Source: Bacteroides mediterraneensis (GTDB lineage Bacteria; Bacteroidota; Bacteroidia; Bacteroidales; Bacteroidaceae). From it: DNA of 64,000 bases. Below, piece after piece: positions 9,179 through 17,916 of this stretch (its first letter is position 1; each line of letters begins with the position of its first letter). The notes beneath the pieces are model-generated. The model saw only the letters and a program-made list of their open reading frames with translations, was not told the DNA's origin and made no database searches. The stretch covers positions 49,928 to 113,927 of the forward strand of contig NZ_JACJKA010000008.1 in the NCBI RefSeq assembly GCF_016900355.1, read 5' to 3'. The position numbers were made by a program, and so were the translations under genes.

Positions 9179-9946
9179 ATGGGAAAAATTATTGCTTTGG
9201 CCAATCAAAAAGGAGGAGTAGGCAAAACTACAACGACGATTAACTTGGCTGCATCTTTAGCTACTCTCGAGAAGAAAGTACTAGTGATTGACGCTGACCC
9301 TCAGGCAAATGCCTCATCTGGTCTAGGCGTGGACTTGAAAGACATTGATTGTTCAATCTACGAATGTTTAATCAATCAGGCAGACATCCGGGAAGCTATT
9401 TACACCACCGATATTGACGGATTAGACATCATACCTTCTCACATCGACCTGGTAGGTGCTGAAATTGAAATGTTGAACCTGGAGAATCGTGAGAAAATCA
9501 TGCGACACGCACTGGAACCGATGAAAGACGAATATGACTATATACTGATAGACTGCTCGCCTTCGCTCGGCTTGATTACCATCAATGCACTGACTGCTGC
9601 CGATTCGGTAATCATCCCTGTACAATGCGAATACTTTGCACTGGAAGGAATTAGCAAACTGCTGAATACCATCAAGATTATCAAAACGAAACTGAATCCT
9701 TCACTGGAAATTGAAGGATTTTTGTTGACCATGTTTGACTCACGTCTGCGCCTGGCTAACCAGATTTACGACGAAGTGAAACGACATTTCCAGGAGCTGG
9801 TATTCAAAACCATCATCCAGCGTAATGTCAAACTGAGTGAAGCTCCCAGCCACGGTATTCCGGCCATCCTTTATGATGCAGAATCCACCGGAGCAAAGAA
9901 CCATTTGGCCCTGGCCAACGAAATTATAACCAAAAACGGCAAATAA
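9179..9946 (+). CDS. parA: Chromosome-partitioning ATPase ParA/Soj
   Basis: Deviant Walker A ATPase of 255 residues. The P loop KGGVGKTT lies at about residues 10-17, with NLAASLATLEKKVLVIDADPQANAS and the Walker B-like YILIDCSPSLG. It drives origin segregation together with ParB, encoded 6 bp downstream. The length and the SEAPSHGIPAILYD C-terminal segment are typical of chromosomal Soj. The chromosomal rather than plasmid nature is supported by the housekeeping genes around it. Confidence 0.96.
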   Translation: MGKIIALANQKGGVGKTTTTINLAASLATLEKKVLVIDADPQANASSGLGVDLKDIDCSIYECLINQADIREAIYTTDIDGLDIIPSHIDLVGAEIEMLNLENREKIMRHALEPMKDEYDYILIDCSPSLGLITINALTAADSVIIPVQCEYFALEGISKLLNTIKIIKTKLNPSLEIEGFLLTMFDSRLRLANQIYDEVKRHFQELVFKTIIQRNVKLSEAPSHGIPAILYDAESTGAKNHLALANEIITKNGK

Positions 9947-9952
9947 AAGTAT

Positions 9953-10849
9953 ATGGCAGTACAGAAAAAATTTGCATTAGGACGAGGACTGGATGCCTTA
10001 ATATCTCATGAAGAGGTAAAGACCTCCGGCTCATCCTCTATCAACGAAATAGAATTGAGCAAGATATCAGTCAATCCCAACCAACCTCGCCGGGAATTTG
10101 ATCCGATCGCTTTGCAGGAACTGGCTGACTCCATTGCTGAAATTGGTATCATACAGCCTATTACCCTACGTCAAATCAGCGAGGATTCTTATCAGATCAT
10201 TGCAGGAGAAAGACGTTACAGAGCCTCCATATTAGCGGGACTGAAAACCATACCGGCTTATATCCGCACGGCAGACGACGAGAATGTCATGGAAATGGCA
10301 TTGATTGAAAATATACAACGTGAAGACCTGAATTCACTGGAAATCGCACTGGCTTACCAGCACCTGATTGAGCAGTATGAACTGACACAAGAACGACTCA
10401 GCGAACGAATAGGCAAGAAACGTACAACTATCGCGAATTACCTGCGGTTATTGAAACTGCCGGCTCCCATTCAGATGGCTCTGAAAAACAAAGAAATCGA
10501 CATGGGACATGCACGCGCATTACTGACTTTAGATGACCCTAAAACACAGATACGTATTTTCAATGAAATCGTAAGTCAGGGATATTCTGTCAGAAAGGTA
10601 GAAGAAATCGTGAAGGCACTAGCCAGTGGCGAAAGTGTGAAAAGCGGAGGAAAAACCATCACTCCCAAAGGAACACAATTGTCAGAAGAATACTCTATGC
10701 TGCAAAACCATTTGTGCAGTTTCTTCGGCACAAAGGTACAGCTATCTTGCAGCAACAAAGGAAAAGGAAAAATCAGCATTCCTTTTAACAGTGAAGCAGA
10801 CCTGGAAAGAATTATGGAGATTTTAGACTCTTTGAAAAAAACAGAATAA
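9953..10849 (+). CDS. parB: Chromosome-partitioning protein ParB
   Basis: CTPase/DNA-binding partner of ParA that recognises parS. The 298 residues contain an N-terminal RGLDAL motif, the ParB/Srx domain with NPNQPRREFD and the GERRYRAS CTP-binding motif, an HTH with LSERIGKKRTTIANYLRLLKLP, and a C-terminal dimerisation region. No exact parS 16-mer was noticed in the window by eye. Second gene of a five-gene set running to rel. Confidence 0.95.
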   Translation: MAVQKKFALGRGLDALISHEEVKTSGSSSINEIELSKISVNPNQPRREFDPIALQELADSIAEIGIIQPITLRQISEDSYQIIAGERRYRASILAGLKTIPAYIRTADDENVMEMALIENIQREDLNSLEIALAYQHLIEQYELTQERLSERIGKKRTTIANYLRLLKLPAPIQMALKNKEIDMGHARALLTLDDPKTQIRIFNEIVSQGYSVRKVEEIVKALASGESVKSGGKTITPKGTQLSEEYSMLQNHLCSFFGTKVQLSCSNKGKGKISIPFNSEADLERIMEILDSLKKTE

Positions 10850-10862
10850 ACGACCACTTCAT

Positions 10863-11648
10863 TTGAGAGCACATACATTTACATATATACTATCGTTTAT
10901 CTTGTTACTCTGCACCCCTTACTGGGGGGGCATGGAGGTACATGCCCAACGTGCCAAGAAACACCGGGAAGGTATACTGACCACCGACTCCATCCGCTTG
11001 AAGCATCAAGCGGACAGCCTGGCACTGGCCGATACCACGGATTTGCAACGACAGCTGAACCTGAAAAATCTGGAAGCTCCCGTAGATACGGCGGCATTGG
11101 CACAACAAAATGATTCTTTACAGCATGCCCAACCTCAGCCCATAGAGAAAAAACGCTGGATCCCCAATTCCAGCCGTACAGTATGGCTGGGACTGGTCAT
11201 CCCAGGGGCCGGACAAATCTATAACCGGAAATACTGGAAGTTACCCATCATTTATGGAGGTTTTGTGGGCTGTGCCTACGCCCTTACCTGGAACAGCCAG
11301 ATGTACAAGGACTATTCGCAGGCCTATCAGGACATCATGAGCAACAATCCGAACAACAAAAGCTACGAAAACTTCCTTTCTCCTGGAACCAATGTAAATG
11401 ACCGGCTTGAATATTGGCAAGAACAGTTTCGTTCACGTAAAGACCAATATCGTCGCCAACGTGACCTAAGTATATTTGCATTTATTGGTGTATATTTATT
11501 ATCGGTGATTGATGCCTATGTGGATGCCGAACTTTCTGATTTTGACATCAGCAAAGACCTCAGCATGAAATGGGAACCCACCATCTTTAACGATGCATTC
11601 CGCAACCGTCCCCAAGGAGTCGGCTTGCAATGCTGTATTAAATTTTAA
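10863..11648 (+). CDS. DUF5683 domain-containing protein
   Basis: Protein of 261 residues. A signal peptide (YILSFILLLCTPYW...VHAQ) precedes a low-complexity region of about 60 residues and the DUF5683 core (WLGLVIPGAGQIYNRKYWKLPIIYGGFVGCAYAL), which resembles a membrane hairpin, with a second hydrophobic segment near residue 205 (IFAFIGVYLLSVIDAYVDAEL). The function is unknown; it is regularly found between parB and a lytic transglycosylase in Bacteroidetes. The best start is TTG at 10863, because the next in-frame ATG lies inside the signal peptide. A run of seven G (10924-10930) falls inside the signal sequence. Confidence 0.8.
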   Translation: MRAHTFTYILSFILLLCTPYWGGMEVHAQRAKKHREGILTTDSIRLKHQADSLALADTTDLQRQLNLKNLEAPVDTAALAQQNDSLQHAQPQPIEKKRWIPNSSRTVWLGLVIPGAGQIYNRKYWKLPIIYGGFVGCAYALTWNSQMYKDYSQAYQDIMSNNPNNKSYENFLSPGTNVNDRLEYWQEQFRSRKDQYRRQRDLSIFAFIGVYLLSVIDAYVDAELSDFDISKDLSMKWEPTIFNDAFRNRPQGVGLQCCIKF

Positions 11649-11651
11649 ACA

Positions 11652-12917
11652 ATGAGAAAGCTACTTTTCAGTTTACTGACTGCCACAATCTGCAGTGCGT
11701 CCTCCCTTTTTGCACAGCAAACGGAGAAAACCATTACTGTACAATCTGCAAACGGACAAGAAGACGTAATAGACTTACCGGAAGGTATGATATCCACCAC
11801 CGACAGCCTTTATCTGGACTGGATATCCAAACACTATATCAACCCGGCAGAGAACTGTACGATGACTACCCAGAACCCGGAAGTCAGCGATTCAATCTAT
11901 ATGGATCGTCTGCAACGGATTCCGGCCATCATCGAGATGCCTTACAATGATATCATACGGAAATTCATCGACATGTATGCCACTCGCCTGCGACAGAAAG
12001 TATCTTTCATGTTGAGCGCGAACAATCTATACATGCCTATTTTTGAAGAAGCTCTCGATTTATATGACCTTCCACTGGAACTTAAATACTTGCCTGTCAT
12101 TGAATCGGCATTGAATCCGACAGCCACTTCCGCACAAGGAGCCGTAGGCCTATGGCAGTTCATGCTTCGTACCGGTCAGGTATATGGTCTGAAAGTCAAT
12201 TCACTGGTAGATGAACGGAGAGATCCGATTAAATCTACACGCGCCGCAGCCCGCTACTTGAAAGATTTATTTGATATCTACCACGACTGGAACCTCGTGT
12301 TAGCAGCCTATAACTGCGGACCGGGTACCATCAACAAAGCCATCCGCCGGGCAGGAGGTGAAAAGGATTTCTGGAAGATTTACAATTACCTGCCCAAGGA
12401 AACCAGAGGTTATGTACCTGCATTTGTAGCAGCTAATTACATCATGACTTATTATTGCGAGCATTATATCAGTCCCATGGAAATGAATATGCCCGAAAGT
12501 ACAGATACGGTTCACATCAACCGTCCACTAAATCTGAACCAGATAGCTGAAGTATGCAAGATGGATATCGACCAGCTACGTGCCCTGAACCCCGAATTCA
12601 AGAAAGATATCATTCCGGGCAATGAAAAGCCCTATGCCTTAAGATTGCCGACCCAGATGATGAGCTGCTTCATCGACCATGAAGATAGCATCTACAACTA
12701 CAAACTGGAAATCTACCAAACCCGCCGCAGTACTGTTACAGTCAGCAACAGTAACACCAGCAAAAGTAAAGGAAAAGCGGTATACCATCGCATCCGTAAT
12801 GGAGAGACATTAGGAAGCATTGCAGCCAAATATGGCGTAAGTGTAAACCAACTCCGACGATTGAATGGGATTAAAGGTAGTAATATCCGAGCAGGCAAAT
12901 CACTGCGCATCCGATAA
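11652..12917 (+). CDS. Membrane-associated lytic transglycosylase with LysM (MltD-like)
   Basis: Cleaves peptidoglycan glycan strands to anhydromuropeptides in the periplasm. Protein of 421 residues: signal peptide ending ...SSLFAQ, SLT goose-lysozyme-like domain at about residues 130-250 with catalytic E151 (VIESALNP), the SAQGAVGLWQFM motif and AAYNCGPGTINKAI, then a LysM domain at about 375-420 (YHRIRNGETLGSIAAKYGV). Starts 3 bp after the DUF5683 stop. MltD normally carries one or more LysM; only one is seen here, after a low-homology spacer. Confidence 0.92.
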   Translation: MRKLLFSLLTATICSASSLFAQQTEKTITVQSANGQEDVIDLPEGMISTTDSLYLDWISKHYINPAENCTMTTQNPEVSDSIYMDRLQRIPAIIEMPYNDIIRKFIDMYATRLRQKVSFMLSANNLYMPIFEEALDLYDLPLELKYLPVIESALNPTATSAQGAVGLWQFMLRTGQVYGLKVNSLVDERRDPIKSTRAAARYLKDLFDIYHDWNLVLAAYNCGPGTINKAIRRAGGEKDFWKIYNYLPKETRGYVPAFVAANYIMTYYCEHYISPMEMNMPESTDTVHINRPLNLNQIAEVCKMDIDQLRALNPEFKKDIIPGNEKPYALRLPTQMMSCFIDHEDSIYNYKLEIYQTRRSTVTVSNSNTSKSKGKAVYHRIRNGETLGSIAAKYGVSVNQLRRLNGIKGSNIRAGKSLRIR

Positions 12918-12956
12918 GAAAAGCGACCATTTGCTTGTTTGATTCGTATTTTTCTC

Positions 12957-12964
12957 TATTTTTG
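12957..12964 (+). promoter_or_regulatory. Probable -7 box for rel
   Basis: TATTTTTG fits TAnnTTTG, with TTTG motifs 15 and 23 bp upstream. It lies between the transglycosylase stop and the preferred rel start at 12993, so rel may be transcribed independently. Confidence 0.5.
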
Positions 12965-12992
12965 CATTATCGATTCAAAGAAGGGAGAGAAT

Positions 12993-15275
12993 ATGACTGA
13001 GGAGAAACTTACGCAGGAACAAGCAGATGAGCAACTGATAGACAACGCCTTTCAGGAGTTATTGGACCGATACCTTGAAAGTAAACACCGGAAAAAGGTA
13101 GAGATTATTACAAAAGCCTTCAACTTCGCCCGACAAGCTCACAAAGGAGTACGCAGACGTTCGGGCGAACCTTATATATTGCATCCCATAGCCGTAGCAC
13201 GTATTGCATGCGTGGAAATCGGATTAGGGTCTACTTCTATCTGTTCTGCACTACTTCACGATGTAGTGGAGGATACAGACTATACTGTGGAGGACATCGA
13301 AAATCTGTTCGGGCCTAAAATAGCCCAGATTGTGGACGGGCTGACAAAGATTTCTGGAGGAATCTTCGGAGACAGAGCTTCTGCCCAAGCTGAAAATTTC
13401 AAGAAACTACTTCTTACGATGAACGATGACATCCGTGTCATCCTCATCAAAATAGCGGACCGCCTGCACAACATGCGTACACTCGGTTCCATGCTGCCCA
13501 GCAAACAATATAAAATTGCGGGAGAAACCCTTTATATTTATGCGCCACTGGCCAACCGCTTAGGCCTAAACCGTATCAAGACTGAGTTAGAGGATCTGAG
13601 CTTCAAGTATGAACATCCAGAAGCCTATCAGCAGATAGAAGACAAACTGAAAGCCACACAAACCGAACGAGAAAGTTTGTTCGAAGAATTCACAGCTCCT
13701 ATTCGTGCCCAACTCGACAAGATGGGACTTCCCTATCGGATACTGGCACGAATCAAGTCGCCTTATTCCATTTGGAATAAAATGCAGAACAAGCACATCA
13801 CCTTCGAAGAAATCTATGATATTCTGGCTGTACGTATCATATTCACTCCCAAAAACGAAGAAGAAGAGTTGAATGACTGCTTCAACATCTATGTAGCCAT
13901 TTCCCGCATATATAAGCCACATCCCGACCGCTTGCGCGACTGGGTCAGCCATCCGAAAGCCAACGGCTATCAGGCTCTCCATGTGACTCTGATGAGTAAC
14001 AAAGGACAATGGATTGAAGTGCAGATTAGAAGTGAGCGGATGAACGACGTAGCTGAACAGGGTTTTGCTGCACACTGGAAATACAAAGAAGGAGGAGGTA
14101 GTGAGGATGAAGGTGAACTCAGCAAATGGCTGAAAACCATTAAAGAAATCTTGGATGACCCTCAACCGGATGCCATTGACTTCCTGGACACCATTAAACT
14201 GAACCTGTTTGCCTCTGAAATTTTCGTATTTACTCCCAAAGGGGAAATCAAGACCATGCCACAGAATGCAACGGCATTGGATTTTGCCTTCTCTATTCAT
14301 ACTTTCTTAGGAAGTCACTGCATCGGAGCCAAAGTCAACCACAAACTGGTGCCTCTTAGCCACAAGCTGCAAAGCGGAGACCAGGTAGAAATTCTGACTT
14401 CTAAAGCCCAGAAGGTACAACCTTCATGGATAAACTTTGCCACTACTGCCAAAGCCAAAGCCAAAATTCTGTCTATTCTGAAGAGGGAACGCAAAGAAAC
14501 TCAACAGACGGGAGAAGACATGTTACACGATTTCTTCACCAAAGAGGGCATTGAAGCCAATGATACCAACATTCAGAAACTTTGTACCCTCCATAAACTG
14601 AAATCGCCTGAGGAACTCATGTATCAGATAGGGCAAAAAGTCTTTACATTGGGAGAAGCTGACAAAAATGAACTCAAAGAAAAGCCAACCCCTACTAACT
14701 GGAAAAAATACATTGCATTTGCTTTCGGTGGAGGAAACAAGTCGAAAACACAAGACAGTGTACCTCCCAAAGAAAGTGCTCCTCAGCTCAATATCGACAA
14801 GAAAAAAGTAGTCCGACTGACTCCTGAGGAGATTCAGAAACACTATATCATTGCAGATTGCTGTAAACCCATTCCTGGCGATGACGTGTTAGGATACATC
14901 GACGACAACAACCGCATCATCATCCACAAACGGCAATGTCCGATTGCAGCCCAGCTAAAGACGAGCTTCGGCAACCGATTGTTAGCTGTGCAGTGGGAAA
15001 TCGGGAAAGCCCTCAATTTCCCAGTGAATGTCTACATGAAAGGCATTGATGGCATTGGTGTACTGAACCAAGTAACGCAGATTATCTCTCAACAACTCAA
15101 CGTCAATATCCACAAATTAAACATTGAGTCAAATGATGGAATTTTCGAAGGACGAATCCAACTCTTTGTACATGATGTGGACGATGTAAACACCATCTGT
15201 GAGAACCTGAAAAAGTTGGACAGCATCAAGAAGGTAACTCGAATCGAGAACTTTGACGATGCCATTGCAGATTAA
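12993..15275 (+). CDS. rel: Bifunctional (p)ppGpp synthetase/hydrolase, RelA/SpoT family
   Basis: Controls the stringent response by making and degrading (p)ppGpp. From MTEEKLTQEQ (ATG at 12993, after AAGGGAGAG) it has 760 residues. The HD hydrolase domain is intact (HPIAVARI, LLHDVVEDTDY). The synthetase domain has RIKSPYSIWNKM, YDILAVRIIF, GYQALHVTL and EVQIRSERMNDVAE. A TGS domain (IFVFTPKGEIKTMPQNATALDFAFSIH), a zinc-finger-like stretch (DCCKPIPGDDVLGY) and a C-terminal ACT domain follow. An upstream in-frame ATG at 12939 would overlap the promoter box and is rejected. Confidence 0.95.
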   Translation: MTEEKLTQEQADEQLIDNAFQELLDRYLESKHRKKVEIITKAFNFARQAHKGVRRRSGEPYILHPIAVARIACVEIGLGSTSICSALLHDVVEDTDYTVEDIENLFGPKIAQIVDGLTKISGGIFGDRASAQAENFKKLLLTMNDDIRVILIKIADRLHNMRTLGSMLPSKQYKIAGETLYIYAPLANRLGLNRIKTELEDLSFKYEHPEAYQQIEDKLKATQTERESLFEEFTAPIRAQLDKMGLPYRILARIKSPYSIWNKMQNKHITFEEIYDILAVRIIFTPKNEEEELNDCFNIYVAISRIYKPHPDRLRDWVSHPKANGYQALHVTLMSNKGQWIEVQIRSERMNDVAEQGFAAHWKYKEGGGSEDEGELSKWLKTIKEILDDPQPDAIDFLDTIKLNLFASEIFVFTPKGEIKTMPQNATALDFAFSIHTFLGSHCIGAKVNHKLVPLSHKLQSGDQVEILTSKAQKVQPSWINFATTAKAKAKILSILKRERKETQQTGEDMLHDFFTKEGIEANDTNIQKLCTLHKLKSPEELMYQIGQKVFTLGEADKNELKEKPTPTNWKKYIAFAFGGGNKSKTQDSVPPKESAPQLNIDKKKVVRLTPEEIQKHYIIADCCKPIPGDDVLGYIDDNNRIIIHKRQCPIAAQLKTSFGNRLLAVQWEIGKALNFPVNVYMKGIDGIGVLNQVTQIISQQLNVNIHKLNIESNDGIFEGRIQLFVHDVDDVNTICENLKKLDSIKKVTRIENFDDAIAD

Positions 15276-15298
15276 CCGAACTCCAATAACTTCTTAAC

Positions 15299-15340
15299 CG
15301 GCATATATTCTCCAAACCCAAAGAATATATGCCGTTTTTT
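15299..15340 (+). terminator. Terminator of rel
   Basis: CGGCATATATTC and GAATATATGCCG form a perfect 12-bp stem with a 12-nt loop, followed by TTTTTT on the plus strand, 23 bp after the rel stop. Confidence 0.85.
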
Positions 15341-15408
15341 ATTCTTCTATCTACCAATAAGTCAATAGAGCCAAGAAAAGGGAACTAATCAAGAGAAAAC
15401 AAAAGATG

Positions 15409-15446
15409 ATATAAAAAAGAAAGAACCGCTGAAAATCAGCGGTTCT
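15409..15446 (-). terminator. Terminator of tmRNA
   Basis: Minus strand: AGAACCGCTGA pairs with TCAGCGGTTCT around a 3-nt loop, followed by a T-rich run. It begins 13 bp after the tmRNA 3' end. Confidence 0.8.
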
Positions 15447-15458
15447 CAAGGATCTTCG

Positions 15459-15852
15459 TGGAGCTGGAGGGAGTCGAACCCTCGTCCAAACAAGGAAGCC
15501 ATATGCTTTCTACATGCTTATCTCTGCCTTCGGTTTTCGTGCACAAGCAAGACCAGAGCCACCCACTTATGCCTTAGTCCCTAAAATTTCATTCCAGCCG
15601 CGGAACAAGACTGAAACTATTTCCGAATTTGCTGCACCGCTAAACCAAACGCTTCGGAACAAGAGCTTTTGAGCGATGTCTCGTTTCCATCACTGTGACA
15701 GAAATAAAGCTAATCTACTATACTTCGATTAAGCAGCGAGAGCATAATTTTCGTTGCCAGATAATTGTTCAGTAACTGAGATTATAGTGCAAATCACTGA
15801 CGCACTGCATGCTTACATACCACATCTCTCGCTGTCAAAACCAAACAACCCC
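15459..15852 (-). ncRNA. ssrA: Transfer-messenger RNA (tmRNA)
   Basis: Rescues stalled ribosomes by trans-translation. About 394 nt. The tRNA-like ends pair as GGGGTTG with CAGCTCC, with discriminator A and CCA not encoded. The T arm GAGGG-TTCGACT-CCCTC is clear. The tag reading frame on the minus strand, 15758 to 15729, begins at resume codon GGC and reads GNENYALAA followed by TAA. Similar GxxNYALAA tags are known in Bacteroidetes. No intron-like or two-piece arrangement is seen. Confidence 0.95.
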
Positions 15853-15902
15853 AAGATTGCGTATTAAAGTGTGAGCAAAGATAGCAAATCTTCACCTATT
15901 TA

Positions 15903-15931
15903 CAAAAAAAGAGGTGCAAATTTGCACCTCT
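15903..15931 (-). terminator. Terminator of the AICAR formyltransferase gene
   Basis: AGAGGTGCAAATTTGCACCTCT is a perfect palindrome with a T run on each side (TTTTTTTG on the minus strand), located 27 bp after the stop. It is probably bidirectional. Confidence 0.75.
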
Positions 15932-15957
15932 CCTTTTTTTATCTCTTTCCTTCAGAA

Positions 15958-17136
15958 TTAATGATGGAATAGACGGATGCCTGTGAATGCCATGGCAATG
16001 CCATATTTATCGCATGTTTCAATCACATTGTCATCACGTACAGAACCACCAGCCTGAGCGATATATTCTACTCCACTCTTGTGCGCACGTTCAATGTTGT
16101 CACCAAACGGGAAGAATGCATCAGAGCCCAAAGATACTCCTTTCAACGTATCCAGCCATGCACGTTTTTCCTCGCGGGTCAGCACTTCCGGTTTTTCCGT
16201 AAAGAACTGCTGCCATACGCCATCTGCCAAGACATCGTCATGGTCTTCGCTGATATAAATATCAATGGTATTGTCACGGTCTGCACGGTGAATCTTTTCT
16301 ACCCAAGGCAAGTTCAATACTTTCGGATGCTGGCGCAGGTACCAGATATCGGCCTTGTTACCAGCCAGACGTGTACAATGGATACGGCTCTGCTGTCCGG
16401 CACCAATACCGATAGCCTGTCCGTCCTTCACATAGCATACAGAATTTGACTGGGTATATTTCAATGTAATCAAGGCAATCATCAAATCACGCTTGGCAGC
16501 TTCCGGGAAGTTCTTGTTCTGAGTCGGAATGTTGGCAAACAATTCCGGACCGTTCAACTTCACTTCATTTCTTCCCTGTTCAAACGTAATGCCAAACACA
16601 TCCTTGTGTTCAATCGGAGCTGGACGATAGTTCGGATCAATCTTGATGATGTTGTAAGTACCTTTACGTTTTTTCTTCAAGATTTCCAATGCCACCTCTG
16701 TATATCCCGGAGCAATCACCCCATCGGAAACCTCACGACTGATGAAACGGGCTGTTTCTTCGTCGCATACATCGCTCAAGGCAATAAAATCACCATAAGA
16801 CGACATGCGGTCAGCTCCACGGGCACGCACATACGCATTTGCCAGCGGAGACAAAGGCAAATTATCCACAAAATAGATTTTCTTCATGGTTTCATCCAGT
16901 TCCAGACCGATTGCGGCTCCGGCAGGACTCACGTGCTTGAACGAAGTAGCAGCCGGCATGCCGGTAGCTTCTTTCAGTTCTTTCACCAACTGCCATCCGT
17001 TGAACGCATCCAGGAAGTTGATATAACCGGGACGTCCGTTCAATACTTCAATAGGCAGTTCTCCCTCCTGCATGAAAATGCGGGCCGGCTTCTGGTTAGG
17101 GTTGCAGCCGTACTTGAGTTCGAGTTCTTTAGCCAT
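15958..17136 (-). CDS. Stand-alone AICAR formyltransferase (PurH C-terminal domain type)
   Basis: Transfers a formyl group from 10-formyl-THF to AICAR, the penultimate step of IMP synthesis. The 392 residues cover only the AICARFT domain; there is no IMP cyclohydrolase part. The catalytic Lys-His pair is in SFKHVSPAG (K67, H68), and GIGAGQQSRIHCTRLAG, LGSDAFFPFGDNIE and YIAQAGGSVRDD match the family core. The missing cyclohydrolase activity is supplied by the separate gene at 20458-21051. The promoter box TACTTTTG lies 28 bp upstream. Confidence 0.88.
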   Translation of the reverse strand: MAKELELKYGCNPNQKPARIFMQEGELPIEVLNGRPGYINFLDAFNGWQLVKELKEATGMPAATSFKHVSPAGAAIGLELDETMKKIYFVDNLPLSPLANAYVRARGADRMSSYGDFIALSDVCDEETARFISREVSDGVIAPGYTEVALEILKKKRKGTYNIIKIDPNYRPAPIEHKDVFGITFEQGRNEVKLNGPELFANIPTQNKNFPEAAKRDLMIALITLKYTQSNSVCYVKDGQAIGIGAGQQSRIHCTRLAGNKADIWYLRQHPKVLNLPWVEKIHRADRDNTIDIYISEDHDDVLADGVWQQFFTEKPEVLTREEKRAWLDTLKGVSLGSDAFFPFGDNIERAHKSGVEYIAQAGGSVRDDNVIETCDKYGIAMAFTGIRLFHH

Positions 17137-17163
17137 ATTTTAAGAGTTTGGTTGAATTTGCTA

Positions 17164-17171
17164 CAAAAGTA
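17164..17171 (-). promoter_or_regulatory. Probable -7 box for the AICAR formyltransferase gene
   Basis: Minus strand TACTTTTG fits TAnnTTTG, 28 bp before the ATG. Confidence 0.6.
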
Positions 17172-17258
17172 CGAAAAAATCAGACGTGCATTTCACGATA
17201 AGTACATGATTTTGGAGATTCTACCGAAAAGCGTCGGGAAAATCACAAAATAAATCTG

Positions 17259-17266
17259 TATTTTTG
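17259..17266 (+). promoter_or_regulatory. Probable -7 box for the carbonic anhydrase gene
   Basis: TATTTTTG fits TAnnTTTG, 30 bp before the ATG; divergent from the formyltransferase promoter about 90 bp away. Confidence 0.6.
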
Positions 17267-17295
17267 TCCGTATTCTACACAAAAGAGAAAGAACT

Positions 17296-17853
17296 ATGAT
17301 AGACGAATTATTACACTTCAACAAAACATTTGTAGAGAGCAAGGGATATGAAAAGTACATCACCAACAAATATCCTGACAAAAAAATTGCCATTGTCACT
17401 TGCATGGATACCCGTTTGACAGAACTGTTGCCTGCCGCCCTGGGCATCAAAAACGGAGATGTCAAAATCATCAAGAATGCCGGAGGTACCATCACCCACC
17501 CTTTTGGAAGTGCCATGCGAAGCTTGCTGGTGGCCATCTATGAATTAGGTGTGGAAGAAGTCATGATTATCGGACACACTGATTGCGGTGTGCAGCACAT
17601 GGACAGTCAGGTGATGCTACGCCACATGCGTGAAAGAGGAATTTCGCAAGACCACATCGAAATGATGCAATATTGTGGCATTGACCTGAATTCCTGGCTC
17701 AGCGGCTTCAACGATACGGAAGAAGCCGTACAGAAAAGCGTACACATCGTACGCCATCATCCGTTGGTACCACAGGACATCCGGGTAAGAGGATTCATCA
17801 TGGATTCTACCACAGGCAACCTCACCGAAATAAAGGAAGATGAATCCAAATAA
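17296..17853 (+). CDS. Beta-class carbonic anhydrase
   Basis: Interconverts CO2 and bicarbonate; cytoplasmic. The 185 residues carry zinc ligands C36 (with the catalytic D38/R40 dyad in TCMDTR), H94 and C97 (GHTDCG). The IKNAGG motif lies between them. The short length and KNAGGTITHP segment suit the smaller beta-CA group found in many anaerobes. Own promoter box and terminator, so probably monocistronic. Confidence 0.9.
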   Translation: MIDELLHFNKTFVESKGYEKYITNKYPDKKIAIVTCMDTRLTELLPAALGIKNGDVKIIKNAGGTITHPFGSAMRSLLVAIYELGVEEVMIIGHTDCGVQHMDSQVMLRHMRERGISQDHIEMMQYCGIDLNSWLSGFNDTEEAVQKSVHIVRHHPLVPQDIRVRGFIMDSTTGNLTEIKEDESK

Positions 17854-17858
17854 AAAAG

Positions 17859-17894
17859 AGGCCGACAAGAAAAAAATCTTGCCGGCCTTTTTAT
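17859..17894 (+). terminator. Terminator of the carbonic anhydrase gene
   Basis: AGGCCGACAAGA pairs with TCTTGCCGGCCT (one mismatch) across a 6-nt A-rich loop, followed by TTTTTA. A-rich sequence on the other side suggests it also ends the convergent phosphate-transporter transcript. Confidence 0.85.
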
Positions 17895-17916
17895 TAATTC
17901 AAAAAGCAAATCAGAA

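Noticed and set aside
12939..12992. Extended N-terminus for rel
   Set aside because: The extension overlaps a good -7 promoter box and has no family similarity; the ATG at 12993 follows AAGGGAGAG.
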